Source: Acinetobacter wuhouensis (GTDB lineage: Bacteria; Pseudomonadota; Gammaproteobacteria; Pseudomonadales; Moraxellaceae). From it: a stretch of DNA of 64,000 bases. Below the pieces are notes generated by a model. The model worked only from the letters and a program-made list of their open reading frames with translations. It did not search any database and was not told the DNA's origin. Numbering within the stretch: the first letter of the stretch is position 1; every line of letters starts with the position of its first letter. A program made the translations under genes and the position numbers. Shown in pieces: positions 1-8,957 of this stretch. The stretch lies in NCBI RefSeq assembly GCF_001696605.3, contig NZ_CP031716.1, positions 2,914,001-2,978,000 on the forward strand. Reading direction: 5' to 3'.

Positions 1-254
1 TCTTGCATAATTTCAAAAACAGAGTGATTGTTTTCAAAATGATGACGCTGAATAATACCCGCAGCTTCGAATTGTGTTAACACACGATATACGGTAGCCA
101 AACCGACATCTTCACCTTGCTCAAGTAATGTTTTATAAATGTCTTCCGCGCTCAAGTGGTGTTGTCTTGAATTTTCTAATAATTCCAAAATCTTGATTCG
201 TGGTAGGGTAACTTTAAGTCCAGCTTTTCGTAAATCTTGATTTGAAATAGGCAT
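1..254 (-). CDS. fur: Ferric uptake regulator Fur, N-terminal part (cut by window edge)
   Basis: The minus-strand frame opens with ATG at 254 and runs off the left edge, giving the first ~84 residues. They read as the winged-helix DNA-binding half of Fur: MPISNQDLRKAGLKVTLPR at the start, then LATVYRVLTQFEAAGI and the metal-site start RHHFENNHSVFE. Fur is the Fe(II)-dependent repressor of iron uptake genes. The divergent fur/bamE arrangement matches that in Pseudomonas and relatives. The metal-binding C-terminal half lies outside the window, so its integrity cannot be judged. A candidate Fur box is seen at the other end of this window, at 62419. Confidence 0.95.
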   Translation of the reverse strand, partial: MPISNQDLRKAGLKVTLPRIKILELLENSRQHHLSAEDIYKTLLEQGEDVGLATVYRVLTQFEAAGIIQRHHFENNHSVFEIMQ

Positions 255-304
255 ATAAAAAGGTCTCTCAACAAATTTTAAGTTGGAATATGCAACAGAG
301 TTGA

Positions 305-339
305 GATGCAGTATGATCTATCCGTGGATCAATTGCATC
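305..339. promoter_or_regulatory. Dyad in the fur-bamE divergent promoter region
   Basis: GATGCA (305-310) and TGCATC (334-339) are exact inverted repeats, with a second pair GATC (315-318) and GATC (327-330) nested inside. The dyad sits between two divergent genes where both promoters must lie, so it could be an operator or two overlapping promoter elements. It does not resemble the GATAAT-type Fur box. Which protein binds is unknown. Confidence 0.35.
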
Positions 340-366
340 ATAATTAATTTGGGATAGTGTAGCAAA

Positions 367-765
367 ATGCAAAAAATCATGCTGACGTTATTCGTCGCTT
401 CTTTACTTGGTGGCTGTTCAGTATTTGGAGTATACAAAGTTGATATTCCTCAAGGAACACCCTTAACCCAAGCTCAAGCTTCAAAAATTCAAGTCGGTAT
501 GAACTACCAACAAGTCCGTTTCTTGCTTGGTAGCCCAACAGTCACAGATCCAATGAATCCAGGACGATGGGACTACATTTACAACTATATCCCAGGAACT
601 TATGCAAAAAAAGCCAAGATTCCCGCAGCACATGGTCAACATCTCAAGGTTTACTTCGATGAAGCAGGTGTAGTCACCCAAATCGAAGGCTTAGACACCA
701 TTCCAGAGTCTCAACCAGGCTTACCAGCTTCTAAAGAAGCGATATTGAATGCGCCCCCACTATAG
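367..765 (+). CDS. bamE: Outer membrane assembly lipoprotein BamE (SmpA/OmlA)
   Basis: A 132-residue lipoprotein. The signal peptide ends in the lipobox LLGGC with Cys17 as lipidation site. The mature part carries the SmpA/OmlA fold signatures GMNYQQVRFLLGSP and WDYIYNY. BamE is a small subunit of the BAM complex that inserts beta-barrel proteins into the outer membrane, acting from the periplasmic face. It is transcribed divergently from fur, and the next gene on the opposite strand encodes RnfH, a neighbour also seen in enterobacteria. The length is normal for the family. A strong hairpin terminator follows within 20 bp of the stop codon. Confidence 0.95.
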   Translation: MQKIMLTLFVASLLGGCSVFGVYKVDIPQGTPLTQAQASKIQVGMNYQQVRFLLGSPTVTDPMNPGRWDYIYNYIPGTYAKKAKIPAAHGQHLKVYFDEAGVVTQIEGLDTIPESQPGLPASKEAILNAPPL

Positions 766-783
766 ACACTTTGCTATAAAAAG

Positions 784-808
784 AAACCCCTCATTGAGGG
801 GTTTTTTA
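784..808 (+). terminator. Rho-independent terminator after bamE
   Basis: The hairpin ACCCCTC-ATT-GAGGGGT is followed by TTTTT. It lies 20 bp past the bamE stop and, being nearly symmetric, may also serve the convergent rnfH gene. Confidence 0.85.
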
Positions 809-848
809 TATGCATTCAATTGTTTAAAGCGATTATTGAAATAATTGC

Positions 849-1169
849 TTATTTGAATAGCAATTGTTGGTAACGATTGCCACGACAATAACGCCCTACA
901 GGATTCGCTTTGGCGCGATTACGGCGAATATCTTTAGGGTTAATGGTTAAAGCTCTATATATTTCAACACGATCCCCTGCGGCTAGCAGTTGTTGTTGAT
1001 CTTTACATTTCACACCAAAAATACCAAAACTAAAATTTTCAGGTAATTCTACCTGCGCAGCCAAACCGCTTTGAGCAATCGCATCAGCAATCGTCATACC
1101 GTCACAAAATTGTAACTCAATGTGAAATTGCTGCGTTTCAGCAGCATATGCGACCCAAACTTTCGACAC
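849..1169 (-). CDS. rnfH: RnfH family protein (UPF0125, RatB-like)
   Basis: A 106-residue ubiquitin-like small protein. The start is taken at GTG 1169 rather than the far upstream ATG: the GTG is preceded by an AAAGGTGGG ribosome site, the reading begins VSKVWVAYA as in the family, and the longer frame would overlap the upstream gene by 79 bp. Family signatures are DRVEIYRALTINPKDIRRNRA near the C-terminus. The cellular role of RnfH is not settled; it often sits beside smpA/bamE and ratA. It is 17 bp downstream of the transporter gene on the same strand, so the two are probably co-transcribed. Confidence 0.88.
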   Translation of the reverse strand: MSKVWVAYAAETQQFHIELQFCDGMTIADAIAQSGLAAQVELPENFSFGIFGVKCKDQQQLLAAGDRVEIYRALTINPKDIRRNRAKANPVGRYCRGNRYQQLLFK

Positions 1170-1186
1170 ACGCCCACCTTTAATTT

Positions 1187-2254
1187 TTAAATCAATTGAC
1201 CAATATAGGCAACGATTGCCAAGATAATTGCCAAAGGAATAACAATACGTACCGCAATACGCCAAATATTATAGAACGCTTCTGAGCTAAAATTCATGGC
1301 TTTACGCAAATGACTGATCTTCATGATCCAACCCACAAAGATTGCATAGATCAGACAAATCACTAAGCCCCATAACATGAGCAATGGATTAAAGATCGTC
1401 GAAATATTTGGAATTGCCCAAACCAACAACGCTGCTAGTAATACGACAAATTGAATCACAATCGAAGTTTGACGCTGTGCCAATTGTTCTTTTGCCAGTT
1501 GCAACAACAATGCAGCAGAAACAATGGCTGTAAATAATAAGGTATAAGCTGGAATTTGCGCTGAAACTGCAAAGAAACCAAATGCAATCACAGCTAAAAT
1601 TTGCGCGACCCAAATCGGTAAAGCTGTTTTCGATGCTTCATTATGTTGTTGCGTATTCAGCAAACTGGTTTGCCAATACAGACCTAAACCTAAACCAGTC
1701 GCTACAAGCGCTAAAATACTCGCTTTACCCCATTCACTGAACTCAACAGGTGTCACGTGCCATGCTTGTAAATTCGTTCCAAAGACATTGGCAACAACCA
1801 ACGACAACACAACACCAAGCGCTGTCAAAGCAATTAAGATTTGACGAGGAACAAATGAAAGTGCGAAAGCAACAACAGCAACGCCGACAAATGCGATATT
1901 CGTCGCGACAGGTAACTGTGCGAACTGTACAGCACTTTGACTAATATTAGATAAGATTCCACCCGCAAGGAACGGAATGAATACGACAGCCAACCACCCT
2001 ACAATACGCCATGATTGAGACGCATCTGCATCACGCGTTAAACTCGACAACGCATTCAGCGCGGTTGTTTTCGAACGCTTTGCCAATGCTACTTCTAAAT
2101 AAGTAATCGGCAATGCCAAAATCAGCATTGACACTAACCACAATATCCAAAAATCAATTTGTCGATCAAGCTGAATACCCAAACTTGGTGCCAAGCCTGC
2201 AATAATCATAAATGAGAGACAAAATGCCATGAGCGGCGATAACCATCGTGACAT
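1187..2254 (-). CDS. Polytopic inner-membrane transporter, probably neurotransmitter:sodium symporter-like
   Basis: A 355-residue, very hydrophobic protein with about ten predicted membrane segments. The start at 2254 (MSRWLSPLM) is chosen because AGGA lies 7 bp upstream and because a terminator of the preceding gene (2343-2376) lies inside the longer frame. The segment PITYLEVALAKRSKTTALNAL followed by WRIVGWLAVVFIPFLAGG resembles the second and third helices of bacterial NSS/SNF transporters, which couple Na+ to amino-acid-type substrates. The substrate cannot be inferred. At 355 residues it is short for an NSS protein (usually 440-500), so family assignment is tentative. It is likely in an operon with rnfH. 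Confidence 0.6.
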   Translation of the reverse strand: MSRWLSPLMAFCLSFMIIAGLAPSLGIQLDRQIDFWILWLVSMLILALPITYLEVALAKRSKTTALNALSSLTRDADASQSWRIVGWLAVVFIPFLAGGILSNISQSAVQFAQLPVATNIAFVGVAVVAFALSFVPRQILIALTALGVVLSLVVANVFGTNLQAWHVTPVEFSEWGKASILALVATGLGLGLYWQTSLLNTQQHNEASKTALPIWVAQILAVIAFGFFAVSAQIPAYTLLFTAIVSAALLLQLAKEQLAQRQTSIVIQFVVLLAALLVWAIPNISTIFNPLLMLWGLVICLIYAIFVGWIMKISHLRKAMNFSSEAFYNIWRIAVRIVIPLAIILAIVAYIGQLI

Positions 2255-2342
2255 AGAATAATCCTGCATGAGGTGTTTCGTAAAAAGTTCTGCTATTTTG
2301 CCTTTCTCGTTGCTGAAAATCAAAACATAAAAGAACATCGCA

Positions 2343-2376
2343 AAAGAAAAAAGCAAATCACCCCTCGATGATTTGC
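2343..2376 (-). terminator. Rho-independent terminator after the hemerythrin gene
   Basis: Read on the minus strand, GCAAATCA and TGATTTGC form an 8-bp stem around an 8-base loop, followed by TTTTTTCTTTT. It lies downstream of the bacteriohemerythrin gene and upstream of the transporter start. Confidence 0.8.
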
Positions 2377-2501
2377 TGCGCTAGATTTTTTATAATCTAT
2401 CCACTTTCTTTTTATACCCTCTGAATTTTTTTAGTTAGAGAGTTGGTCACTTCCATAATTCATTCAAATATTGCCGTTATATCACCAGCATTGATTCGAT
2501 A

Positions 2502-2957
2502 TTATGAGAAGAATCTTGCAAACCAATTCTTACCTTTTTTCTTCTCGTTTTCTTTAATAATGCCCATCATATTCAACTTCACAGCGCCGACATAATCTGC
2601 ATCATCGTGTTGAATATGGTTAATTAACCATTTTGAAAGCACTTCATGTAATTCTTTTTCAATTGAATTACCTTGTTCAAAACTGGTGCGATAGCTTTCA
2701 ATACGTTTAATAAATAAATCATGTACACGTTTATGTGGAACACGATATTTATAACCCGCTTCTTCTTGCAAACTTTCCTCAAAAGTAAAATGCGATTGAG
2801 TATAGTCAATAATATTATCAAGAATTTGCTTAATACGCGCACGATCCGTTGCAATACCAATTTCATCAATTTCATTGATGTAATCCAAAATCCTTTTATG
2901 CTGATCGTCAATCACATCGATACCAGTATTATATTCTGGAATCCATTTCATCTTCAT
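2502..2957 (-). CDS. Bacteriohemerythrin, single-domain
   Basis: A 151-residue four-helix-bundle di-iron protein that binds O2 reversibly, used for oxygen storage, sensing or delivery. All seven expected iron ligands are present: His20 (DDQHKRIL), His56 and Glu60 (SHFTFEE), His75 and His79 (PHKRVH), His114 and Asp119 (NHIQHDDADY). A short basic tail (KKKGKNWFARFF) follows the domain and could contact membrane or another protein. The ribosome site AAGGTGGT precedes the ATG. It is a single gene with its own terminator. The upstream 460 bp is very AT-rich and probably holds its promoter. Confidence 0.93.
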   Translation of the reverse strand: MKMKWIPEYNTGIDVIDDQHKRILDYINEIDEIGIATDRARIKQILDNIIDYTQSHFTFEESLQEEAGYKYRVPHKRVHDLFIKRIESYRTSFEQGNSIEKELHEVLSKWLINHIQHDDADYVGAVKLNMMGIIKENEKKKGKNWFARFFS

Positions 2958-3357
2958 ACGACCACCTTAAAAAAAATAATGTCTTCATATTTCGAAGCCA
3001 TCATAGCGACTATTAATTCAAATAAAAATGAACTGTATTACTCGGAATTAATAAAAAAGTATGCATTAAAGTTTAAACCATTGTTTATATGTGTTAATTA
3101 TTTTAATTCAAAGTAAAAGAGTAAGATATTATTTAACCAATTTGAATCGTGATCATAATCACAATCGCTCAAAATTGTTTTAAATTTTAAATATATAGTT
3201 TAATTTAATTAAATTCAAAATGGTTTTTATTAATATTTAATTATGAATGAAAATATTTTCAATGACCCATCCTTTTAAATATTTAAAAGACATGTATATG
3301 AATAATTCAATTTACCATTTAAAAATGAGGAGCTGTATTTATTTTCTGTCTCTATAC
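2958..3357. other. AT-rich intergenic region without a recognisable gene
   Basis: About 400 bp of very AT-rich DNA between the hemerythrin gene and the amidotransferase terminator. Reading frames on either strand are short and have no family-like composition. It presumably contains the hemerythrin promoter; no clear operator was identified. Confidence 0.6.
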
Positions 3358-3392
3358 ATTTAAAAAGAAGTAATGACTTTCAATATCACTAC
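3358..3392 (-). terminator. Probable terminator after the glutamine amidotransferase gene
   Basis: On the minus strand GTAGTGA and TCATTAC form a 7-bp stem (one G-T pair) around a 9-base loop, followed by TTCTTTTTA, about 30 bp past the stop codon. Confidence 0.6.
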
Positions 3393-3423
3393 TCCTTTTA
3401 TATTTTTATATTAATGCTTAAAA

Positions 3424-4272
3424 TTAATACTGATCTGCTTTAGTTTTTCGCACCAAACTCGGATCTGCCGCTTCACGAATCAGTCTTTCCACTCGTGTTG
3501 TTGCAGTTTTCACCATCTGACCTTCTTTAAATAAAATCATTTCACCAGGCTGATACGCTGTCCATACTTCATTTTCAGTCAGTGGCTCAGTGGTAATCAC
3601 AGCAACACGGTCTTCTTTGGTGGTAAATTGACTAAAATCAATATCGACATCAATATCGACTAATCGCGCGTAAGTAAATGGGTACTCACGAACAATCCAA
3701 TGCAGCTTCGTCGTTGCATAAGTGAAAAGTGCTTGCCCATTCGAAAGGCAAAAATTAAACGTACCATACTCTGCGATCTTCGGAGAAATTTCTTCAAGTA
3801 AAGAAAATATATCATTCAAACTTGGCTCAAAATATCCAAAACGAAGTACCAACTGTTCAAGCAAATAACAAAATGCTAATTCACTATCCGTACTACCTAC
3901 TGGTGTAAAACGCCCTGATAAATGCGGATTAAAATGATGTAAATCACCATTGTGGGCAAAAATCCATTGTCTACCCCACAACTCTCGCATGAAAGGATGC
4001 GAGTTCTCTAAAGTAATTTTACCTTGTGTCGCTTTACGAATATGAGCAATCACATTGCGTGATTTAATCGGGTAATTACGTACTAATTCAGCAATAGGAG
4101 ACTCAACAGCCGATTGATTATCAACAAATAAGCGACATGCTTTATCTTCAAAAAAAGCAATTCCGAAGCCATCAGAATGATCAGATGTTATTCCTGCGCG
4201 TTGCGAAAAACCTTTAAAAGAAAAGGTAATATCCGTCGGTGCAGCACAGTTCATTCCAAGTAATTGACACAT
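3424..4272 (-). CDS. Class II glutamine amidotransferase (YafJ-like)
   Basis: A 282-residue Ntn-hydrolase-type glutaminase domain protein. The start is placed at the second ATG (4272), because this gives Met-Cys with Cys2 as the N-terminal nucleophile after Met removal, as in all class II amidotransferases. Supporting motifs are SDGFGIAFF, the NVIAHIRKAT segment, FAHNGDLHHFNP and GSTDSELAF. No synthetase domain follows, so it is a stand-alone glutaminase-like enzyme similar to YafJ; its acceptor substrate is unknown. It is a monocistronic gene with a terminator 30 bp downstream and a hairpin-rich repeat in its upstream region. Confidence 0.88.
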   Translation of the reverse strand: MCQLLGMNCAAPTDITFSFKGFSQRAGITSDHSDGFGIAFFEDKACRLFVDNQSAVESPIAELVRNYPIKSRNVIAHIRKATQGKITLENSHPFMRELWGRQWIFAHNGDLHHFNPHLSGRFTPVGSTDSELAFCYLLEQLVLRFGYFEPSLNDIFSLLEEISPKIAEYGTFNFCLSNGQALFTYATTKLHWIVREYPFTYARLVDIDVDIDFSQFTTKEDRVAVITTEPLTENEVWTAYQPGEMILFKEGQMVKTATTRVERLIREAADPSLVRKTKADQY

Positions 4273-4490
4273 AATTGATTCATTCATACAGCATTTTAGT
4301 TATATGAATATTGTGCATGAGTCGTCACAAGCTTGCAAATCTCAATCACTGATATTTACTGCAAATGAAGTCATATTCGACCAATGATTTGTTTATGAAT
4401 GAATGATGCTTAATGCGTAGCTGATTATCATCAATGAGTATCAAAAAATAATTAGTGATTGTAGATTTCAAATCAGAGGTACTATCGCGA

Positions 4491-4592
4491 TAGGCGACAC
4501 GGATGTCGCCGTTGGGCGGGGGTATAGGATATACCCCTCGCCCAACAAAGGATTTTTGTTACTTTTCATCCTTGAAAAGTAAGTATCGCCTA
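4491..4592. repeat. Multi-hairpin intergenic element bounded by TAGGCGA/TCGCCTA
   Basis: A ~100 bp element bounded by TAGGCGA (4491-4497) and TCGCCTA (4586-4592). Inside are GGCGACA/TGTCGCC (4493-4510), a long hairpin GTTGGGCG/CGCCCAAC (4511-4546) and ACTTTTC/GAAAAGT (4561-4580). It is markedly more GC-rich than the flanking DNA and has no reading frame of note. The design is typical of small non-coding intergenic repeats dispersed in Acinetobacter genomes. The rest of 4273-4790 shows nothing further. Confidence 0.7.
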
Positions 4593-4792
4593 CACAAATT
4601 GAACTAAACTTTGCAAGGCAGATGGGGCTGTGCTAGCTCAAGAATTTTGTTGTGATAGTCAATGTGTTGAGCACTCTCAGTTTTTAAACATTCTTTAAAT
4701 ACGTAACATCAGTAATTAATTGAATTGAGAATGCATTTCTATTTTTTATAAGAAAAGCATTCTCGTTTACTTTGTAATACAGATCAAAACAC

Positions 4793-5575
4793 TTAGCGAT
4801 TAACCATTTTATTTAACACAAAATTTTTCGCTACTTCATTAACATCTAAAAATACAAAATAATCTAGACAGTTAAATGATTCATCATGAAATGCTTGCTT
4901 AGATAAACGCGCATTCATTTTTAAATAAACATCAAACAATTTCGGGATGCGTTCATCTTGCGGAAAACTATATTCAGGATGCGTTGGTTCAAAAGCAGGT
5001 TTTGCTTTCACATCAATCGATTGTTGTTCAGACATTTTTTTTAGATGTTGGTGGGTATAGTAAGCACGTGCTTTATTGTCTTCTAAACGAATACTGACAC
5101 AGCCCATCAAGTGCTTGGCTTTCATTTTCCACAATACTGTGGGTACCAAGTGTAACCATAACATCGACAATGCACGTCCATTTCGATAACGTGGATGCAC
5201 ACAAGTACGTCCAATTTCTACGATATTGCTTAGATTTGAAAATTGAGAAACATCAAACTCTTGTGCACTATAGCTTTGTGCCAACTCATGACCTTGTACC
5301 AACTTTAATCGTGTATAAGCAACGATTTCATTACTCCATTTGTCACGCAGTACTGCATGCTCACAATCAAGATCATACAAATCTTGATCTAAACCATTTT
5401 CAAATGTAATGCCAAATTGATCTGCGAATTGAACTGCACGGAATTTTTGTACTTCTTTGAGCGTTTTGAGGTCTTCGACCCATTCAAATTTATATTGTGA
5501 TTGTGCTTTTTTAGGTTTTGGAAGTGGTAAAGGAATACTAAAATTTTGACGAACTTGATTTAATTTTGCGAACAT
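4793..5575 (-). CDS. GNAT-fold acyltransferase, OlsB/hemolysin-like
   Basis: A 260-residue protein. The start at 5575 (MFAKLNQ) has an ideal AAGGAGC ribosome site 7 bp upstream, unlike the longer frame. The centre reads EIGRTCVHPRYRNGRALSMLW and MGCVSIRLED, features of the OlsB family that transfers an acyl group from acyl-carrier protein to ornithine in ornithine-lipid synthesis; this family also includes proteins labelled hemolysin or PEP-CTERM-system acyltransferase. No olsA partner is adjacent: the nearest neighbour downstream is a glutamine amidotransferase, beyond a repeat. Ornithine as substrate is an inference from family only. Confidence 0.72.
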   Translation of the reverse strand: MFAKLNQVRQNFSIPLPLPKPKKAQSQYKFEWVEDLKTLKEVQKFRAVQFADQFGITFENGLDQDLYDLDCEHAVLRDKWSNEIVAYTRLKLVQGHELAQSYSAQEFDVSQFSNLSNIVEIGRTCVHPRYRNGRALSMLWLHLVPTVLWKMKAKHLMGCVSIRLEDNKARAYYTHQHLKKMSEQQSIDVKAKPAFEPTHPEYSFPQDERIPKLFDVYLKMNARLSKQAFHDESFNCLDYFVFLDVNEVAKNFVLNKMVNR

Positions 5576-5714
5576 ATTTTCTGCTCCTTGTGCTTTTATT
5601 AACACTAGGCAATCCACATGACAAAGATGTGACGAAATAATGAACGTTTTAAAACAGCTTATAAATGGTCATTCAAGTTTGAAAGAAACTTTTTATTTTT
5701 AGCTAAAATAGAAC

Positions 5715-5743
5715 TAAAAAACTCTCCCCATCTCGGGAAGAGC
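5715..5743 (-). terminator. Terminator after argB
   Basis: On the minus strand CTCTTCCC-GAGAT-GGGGAGAG forms a stem with one mismatch, followed by TTTTTTAG. It closes the dut-algC-argB cluster. Confidence 0.75.
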
Positions 5744-5781
5744 TTAAATATAGAGCAAGCTTAAGACACAAAAATAAATGA

Positions 5782-6711
<930 letters not shown>

Positions 6712-6740
6712 TTAGACTGAAGATATTGAAAATAAAACAG

Positions 6741-8171
6741 TCAATGTGCTCGTAGAATATCTTGAGCGATCATAGGATAACGATCACTGAGCATAGACGC
6801 AAATGTCTGACGAATTTCGTCTAAACGATTTGGACAATCCGCATCAAAACGTACTGTGAAATATTCACCAGTATTCGATGCTCGAATAATCCCAAAACCA
6901 TGTTCAAAATCGAGGCGTATCCCATCTATTTTACTCAGTTCAGCACCGAAACTTTGGCTTAAAGTTTCAATTTCATTGAGTACAGTTTTAGGATCGGTAT
7001 GATGAGTACTGATGTAAGTATCTTCAGTATAAAAACGGTCAGGATAATCGGCTAAAATTTCAGAGAGAGTTGCTTGTGGGAATGCACACATATATTCCAT
7101 GACACGCAGCGCAGCATATAAGCCATCATCATAGCCCATACCACGACCATCATTAAAGACATAATGCCCTGCATATTCTCCACCAAAGACCGCTAGACCT
7201 TTAGATTGCGACATATATTTGCGTAGAAAACTACTTCCTGTGCGAATCATTTTGGCTTTTCCACCCAAATGCTCAACCGCTTGGCGTACCATTGAAGAAC
7301 ACTTCACATCAAATACAATTTCATGTTGTGGATGATCTTTCAAACAAATCTGCGCAAACAGTGCCAATAAACGATCTGCTGAAATAATGTGGGCATTTTC
7401 ATCCAACAATACCACTCGATCACCATCACCATCTAAAGCGATGCCAATATCCGCTTGGTGATTGAGAACATTTTGATGCAGTAATTCTAAATGTGTAGCT
7501 TGTGATGGGTCTGGCGCATGATCAGGAAAATTACCATCTGCATTACAACGAATCGCAACGACTTCACACCCCAATTTCTTTAAAATCAAATTGGCACAAA
7601 AACCTGCAGAACCATTTAAGCCATCGATCACGACTTTCAAAGGTCGAGTTAAATGAATATCTTTTAGAATGGCATGTTGATATGAAAGACAATATTCAGA
7701 TTTGATTTGATGCGAGATTTTAAAATTACTTTCTAAACCTGAATGTTTTTCGCCTTGTAAATACGCAGAAGCCAGTATGCCAATTTTTTGAATCATTTCA
7801 GGTGATGGTGGTTCAGACTGAATAATCCATTTAATCCCATTATCTGTTTTAGGATTGTGACTTGCCGTCACCATGATACCGTTCCCTTGCGTACTACGTG
7901 CAGCAAAGTACAGTTGTGGGGTAGAACAACATCCAATTTCAGTAACCTGAATATTATTATTTTCAAAAACTTGTTTTATTAATTGTGCAAATATTGGGCT
8001 GCTTAAACGTGCATCATAACCTAAGCTAACCTCAGTTTGACCTTTTTCAATAAATTGACTCGCCAAAGCATTTGCAATTCCCTGAATAAGCTCAGGTTGC
8101 ATCATTTCAACTTTTCCGCGAATGTCATAAGCACGGAAAATTTGGAATGGAAAATTATACATTTTATTCAT
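6741..8171 (-). CDS. algC: Phosphomannomutase/phosphoglucomutase (AlgC type)
   Basis: About 476 residues; ATG at 8171 is preferred, with AGAAG 8 bp upstream, over a TTG two codons earlier. It interconverts hexose 1- and 6-phosphates and supplies sugar nucleotides for capsule and lipopolysaccharide. Motifs: IFRAYDIRG near the N-terminus, the phosphoserine loop TASHNP, the metal loop DGDGDR and the sugar-binding GGEYAGH, where the more usual GGEMSGH has Ser replaced by Ala. The C-terminal phosphate-binding domain (RASNTGEYFTVRFD) is present. It lies between dut and argB, an order familiar in Acinetobacter and Pseudomonas. Confidence 0.93.
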   Translation of the reverse strand: MNKMYNFPFQIFRAYDIRGKVEMMQPELIQGIANALASQFIEKGQTEVSLGYDARLSSPIFAQLIKQVFENNNIQVTEIGCCSTPQLYFAARSTQGNGIMVTASHNPKTDNGIKWIIQSEPPSPEMIQKIGILASAYLQGEKHSGLESNFKISHQIKSEYCLSYQHAILKDIHLTRPLKVVIDGLNGSAGFCANLILKKLGCEVVAIRCNADGNFPDHAPDPSQATHLELLHQNVLNHQADIGIALDGDGDRVVLLDENAHIISADRLLALFAQICLKDHPQHEIVFDVKCSSMVRQAVEHLGGKAKMIRTGSSFLRKYMSQSKGLAVFGGEYAGHYVFNDGRGMGYDDGLYAALRVMEYMCAFPQATLSEILADYPDRFYTEDTYISTHHTDPKTVLNEIETLSQSFGAELSKIDGIRLDFEHGFGIIRASNTGEYFTVRFDADCPNRLDEIRQTFASMLSDRYPMIAQDILRAH

Positions 8172-8402
8172 AAGCAAAACTTCTATTCGCTTAACCCTTT
8201 ATGTTGATTCAATTTCTAAACTTTTAGAATAAAAAGTTAAATCATTTATGTGAAAGCTATATCTTTGGGTCAGAGGCAATCATATATATTAACGCATAAT
8301 AATATATTCAAAGTGCATATTTTGTTTATATTTATTTTGTTAAAAACTAGAAAATCATCAATAAAGCCCACATTTTGCAGGCTTTATGATCAAGTAATTT
8401 TT

Positions 8403-8855
8403 TTAATTTTTACCCGTATGACCAAAACCACCTGCACCGCGCTCAGTTGCTTCAAACTCATTCACAACATCAAATTGCGCTTGAATTACAGGAACAAGAA
8501 CGTATTGAGCCAAACGCTCACCTGGCTCTAAAGTAAATGTTGTTTGGCTACGATTCCATACAGAAACCATCAGTTCGCCTTGATAATCTGAATCAATCAA
8601 ACCCACTAAGTTACCTAAAACAATGCCGTGTTTATGACCTAAGCCTGAACGAGGCAAGATTAAACCTGCAAAATTCGGATCTTCGATATAAATTGCCATC
8701 CCTGTTTTGACCAAAACAGTTTGACCTGGCTCAATTTGAATCGCCTCTTCAACACAAGCACGTAAGTCCAAACCTGCTGAACCCGTTGTTGCATAAGTTG
8801 GCATTGGCCATTCTTGACCTAAACGTGTATCAAGTACTTTTACCTGAACTTTCAT
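8403..8855 (-). CDS. dut: dUTP diphosphatase
   Basis: A 150-residue trimeric dUTPase that hydrolyses dUTP to dUMP and pyrophosphate, keeping uracil out of DNA and feeding dTMP synthesis. The five family motifs are visible, among them [40 protein letters not shown] and the C-terminal arm [10 protein letters not shown]. It is full length. It stands at the head of dut-algC-argB. A hairpin AAAGCC/GGCTTT with a short T run at 8363-8388 lies between dut and algC and may attenuate rather than end transcription. Confidence 0.97.
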   Translation of the reverse strand: MKVQVKVLDTRLGQEWPMPTYATTGSAGLDLRACVEEAIQIEPGQTVLVKTGMAIYIEDPNFAGLILPRSGLGHKHGIVLGNLVGLIDSDYQGELMVSVWNRSQTTFTLEPGERLAQYVLVPVIQAQFDVVNEFEATERGAGGFGHTGKN

Positions 8856-8957
8856 TTTGAAATCCTATTGAAATTAAACGTGGAAATTTTAAATAAAGCA
8901 CCCTTAATCTTTTGCTTCAAAGACCAAGAGTGAATATAAACCTGAGATCATTCGCAA

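Noticed and set aside
3000..3116. Plus-strand frame in the AT-rich gap before the hemerythrin gene
   Set aside because: Composition of simple AT-rich random sequence; it overlaps the hemerythrin gene's reverse strand.
8363..8388. Full terminator between dut and algC
   Set aside because: The T run is short (TTTATT) and algC-argB have no evident separate promoter, so it is mentioned only as a possible attenuator.
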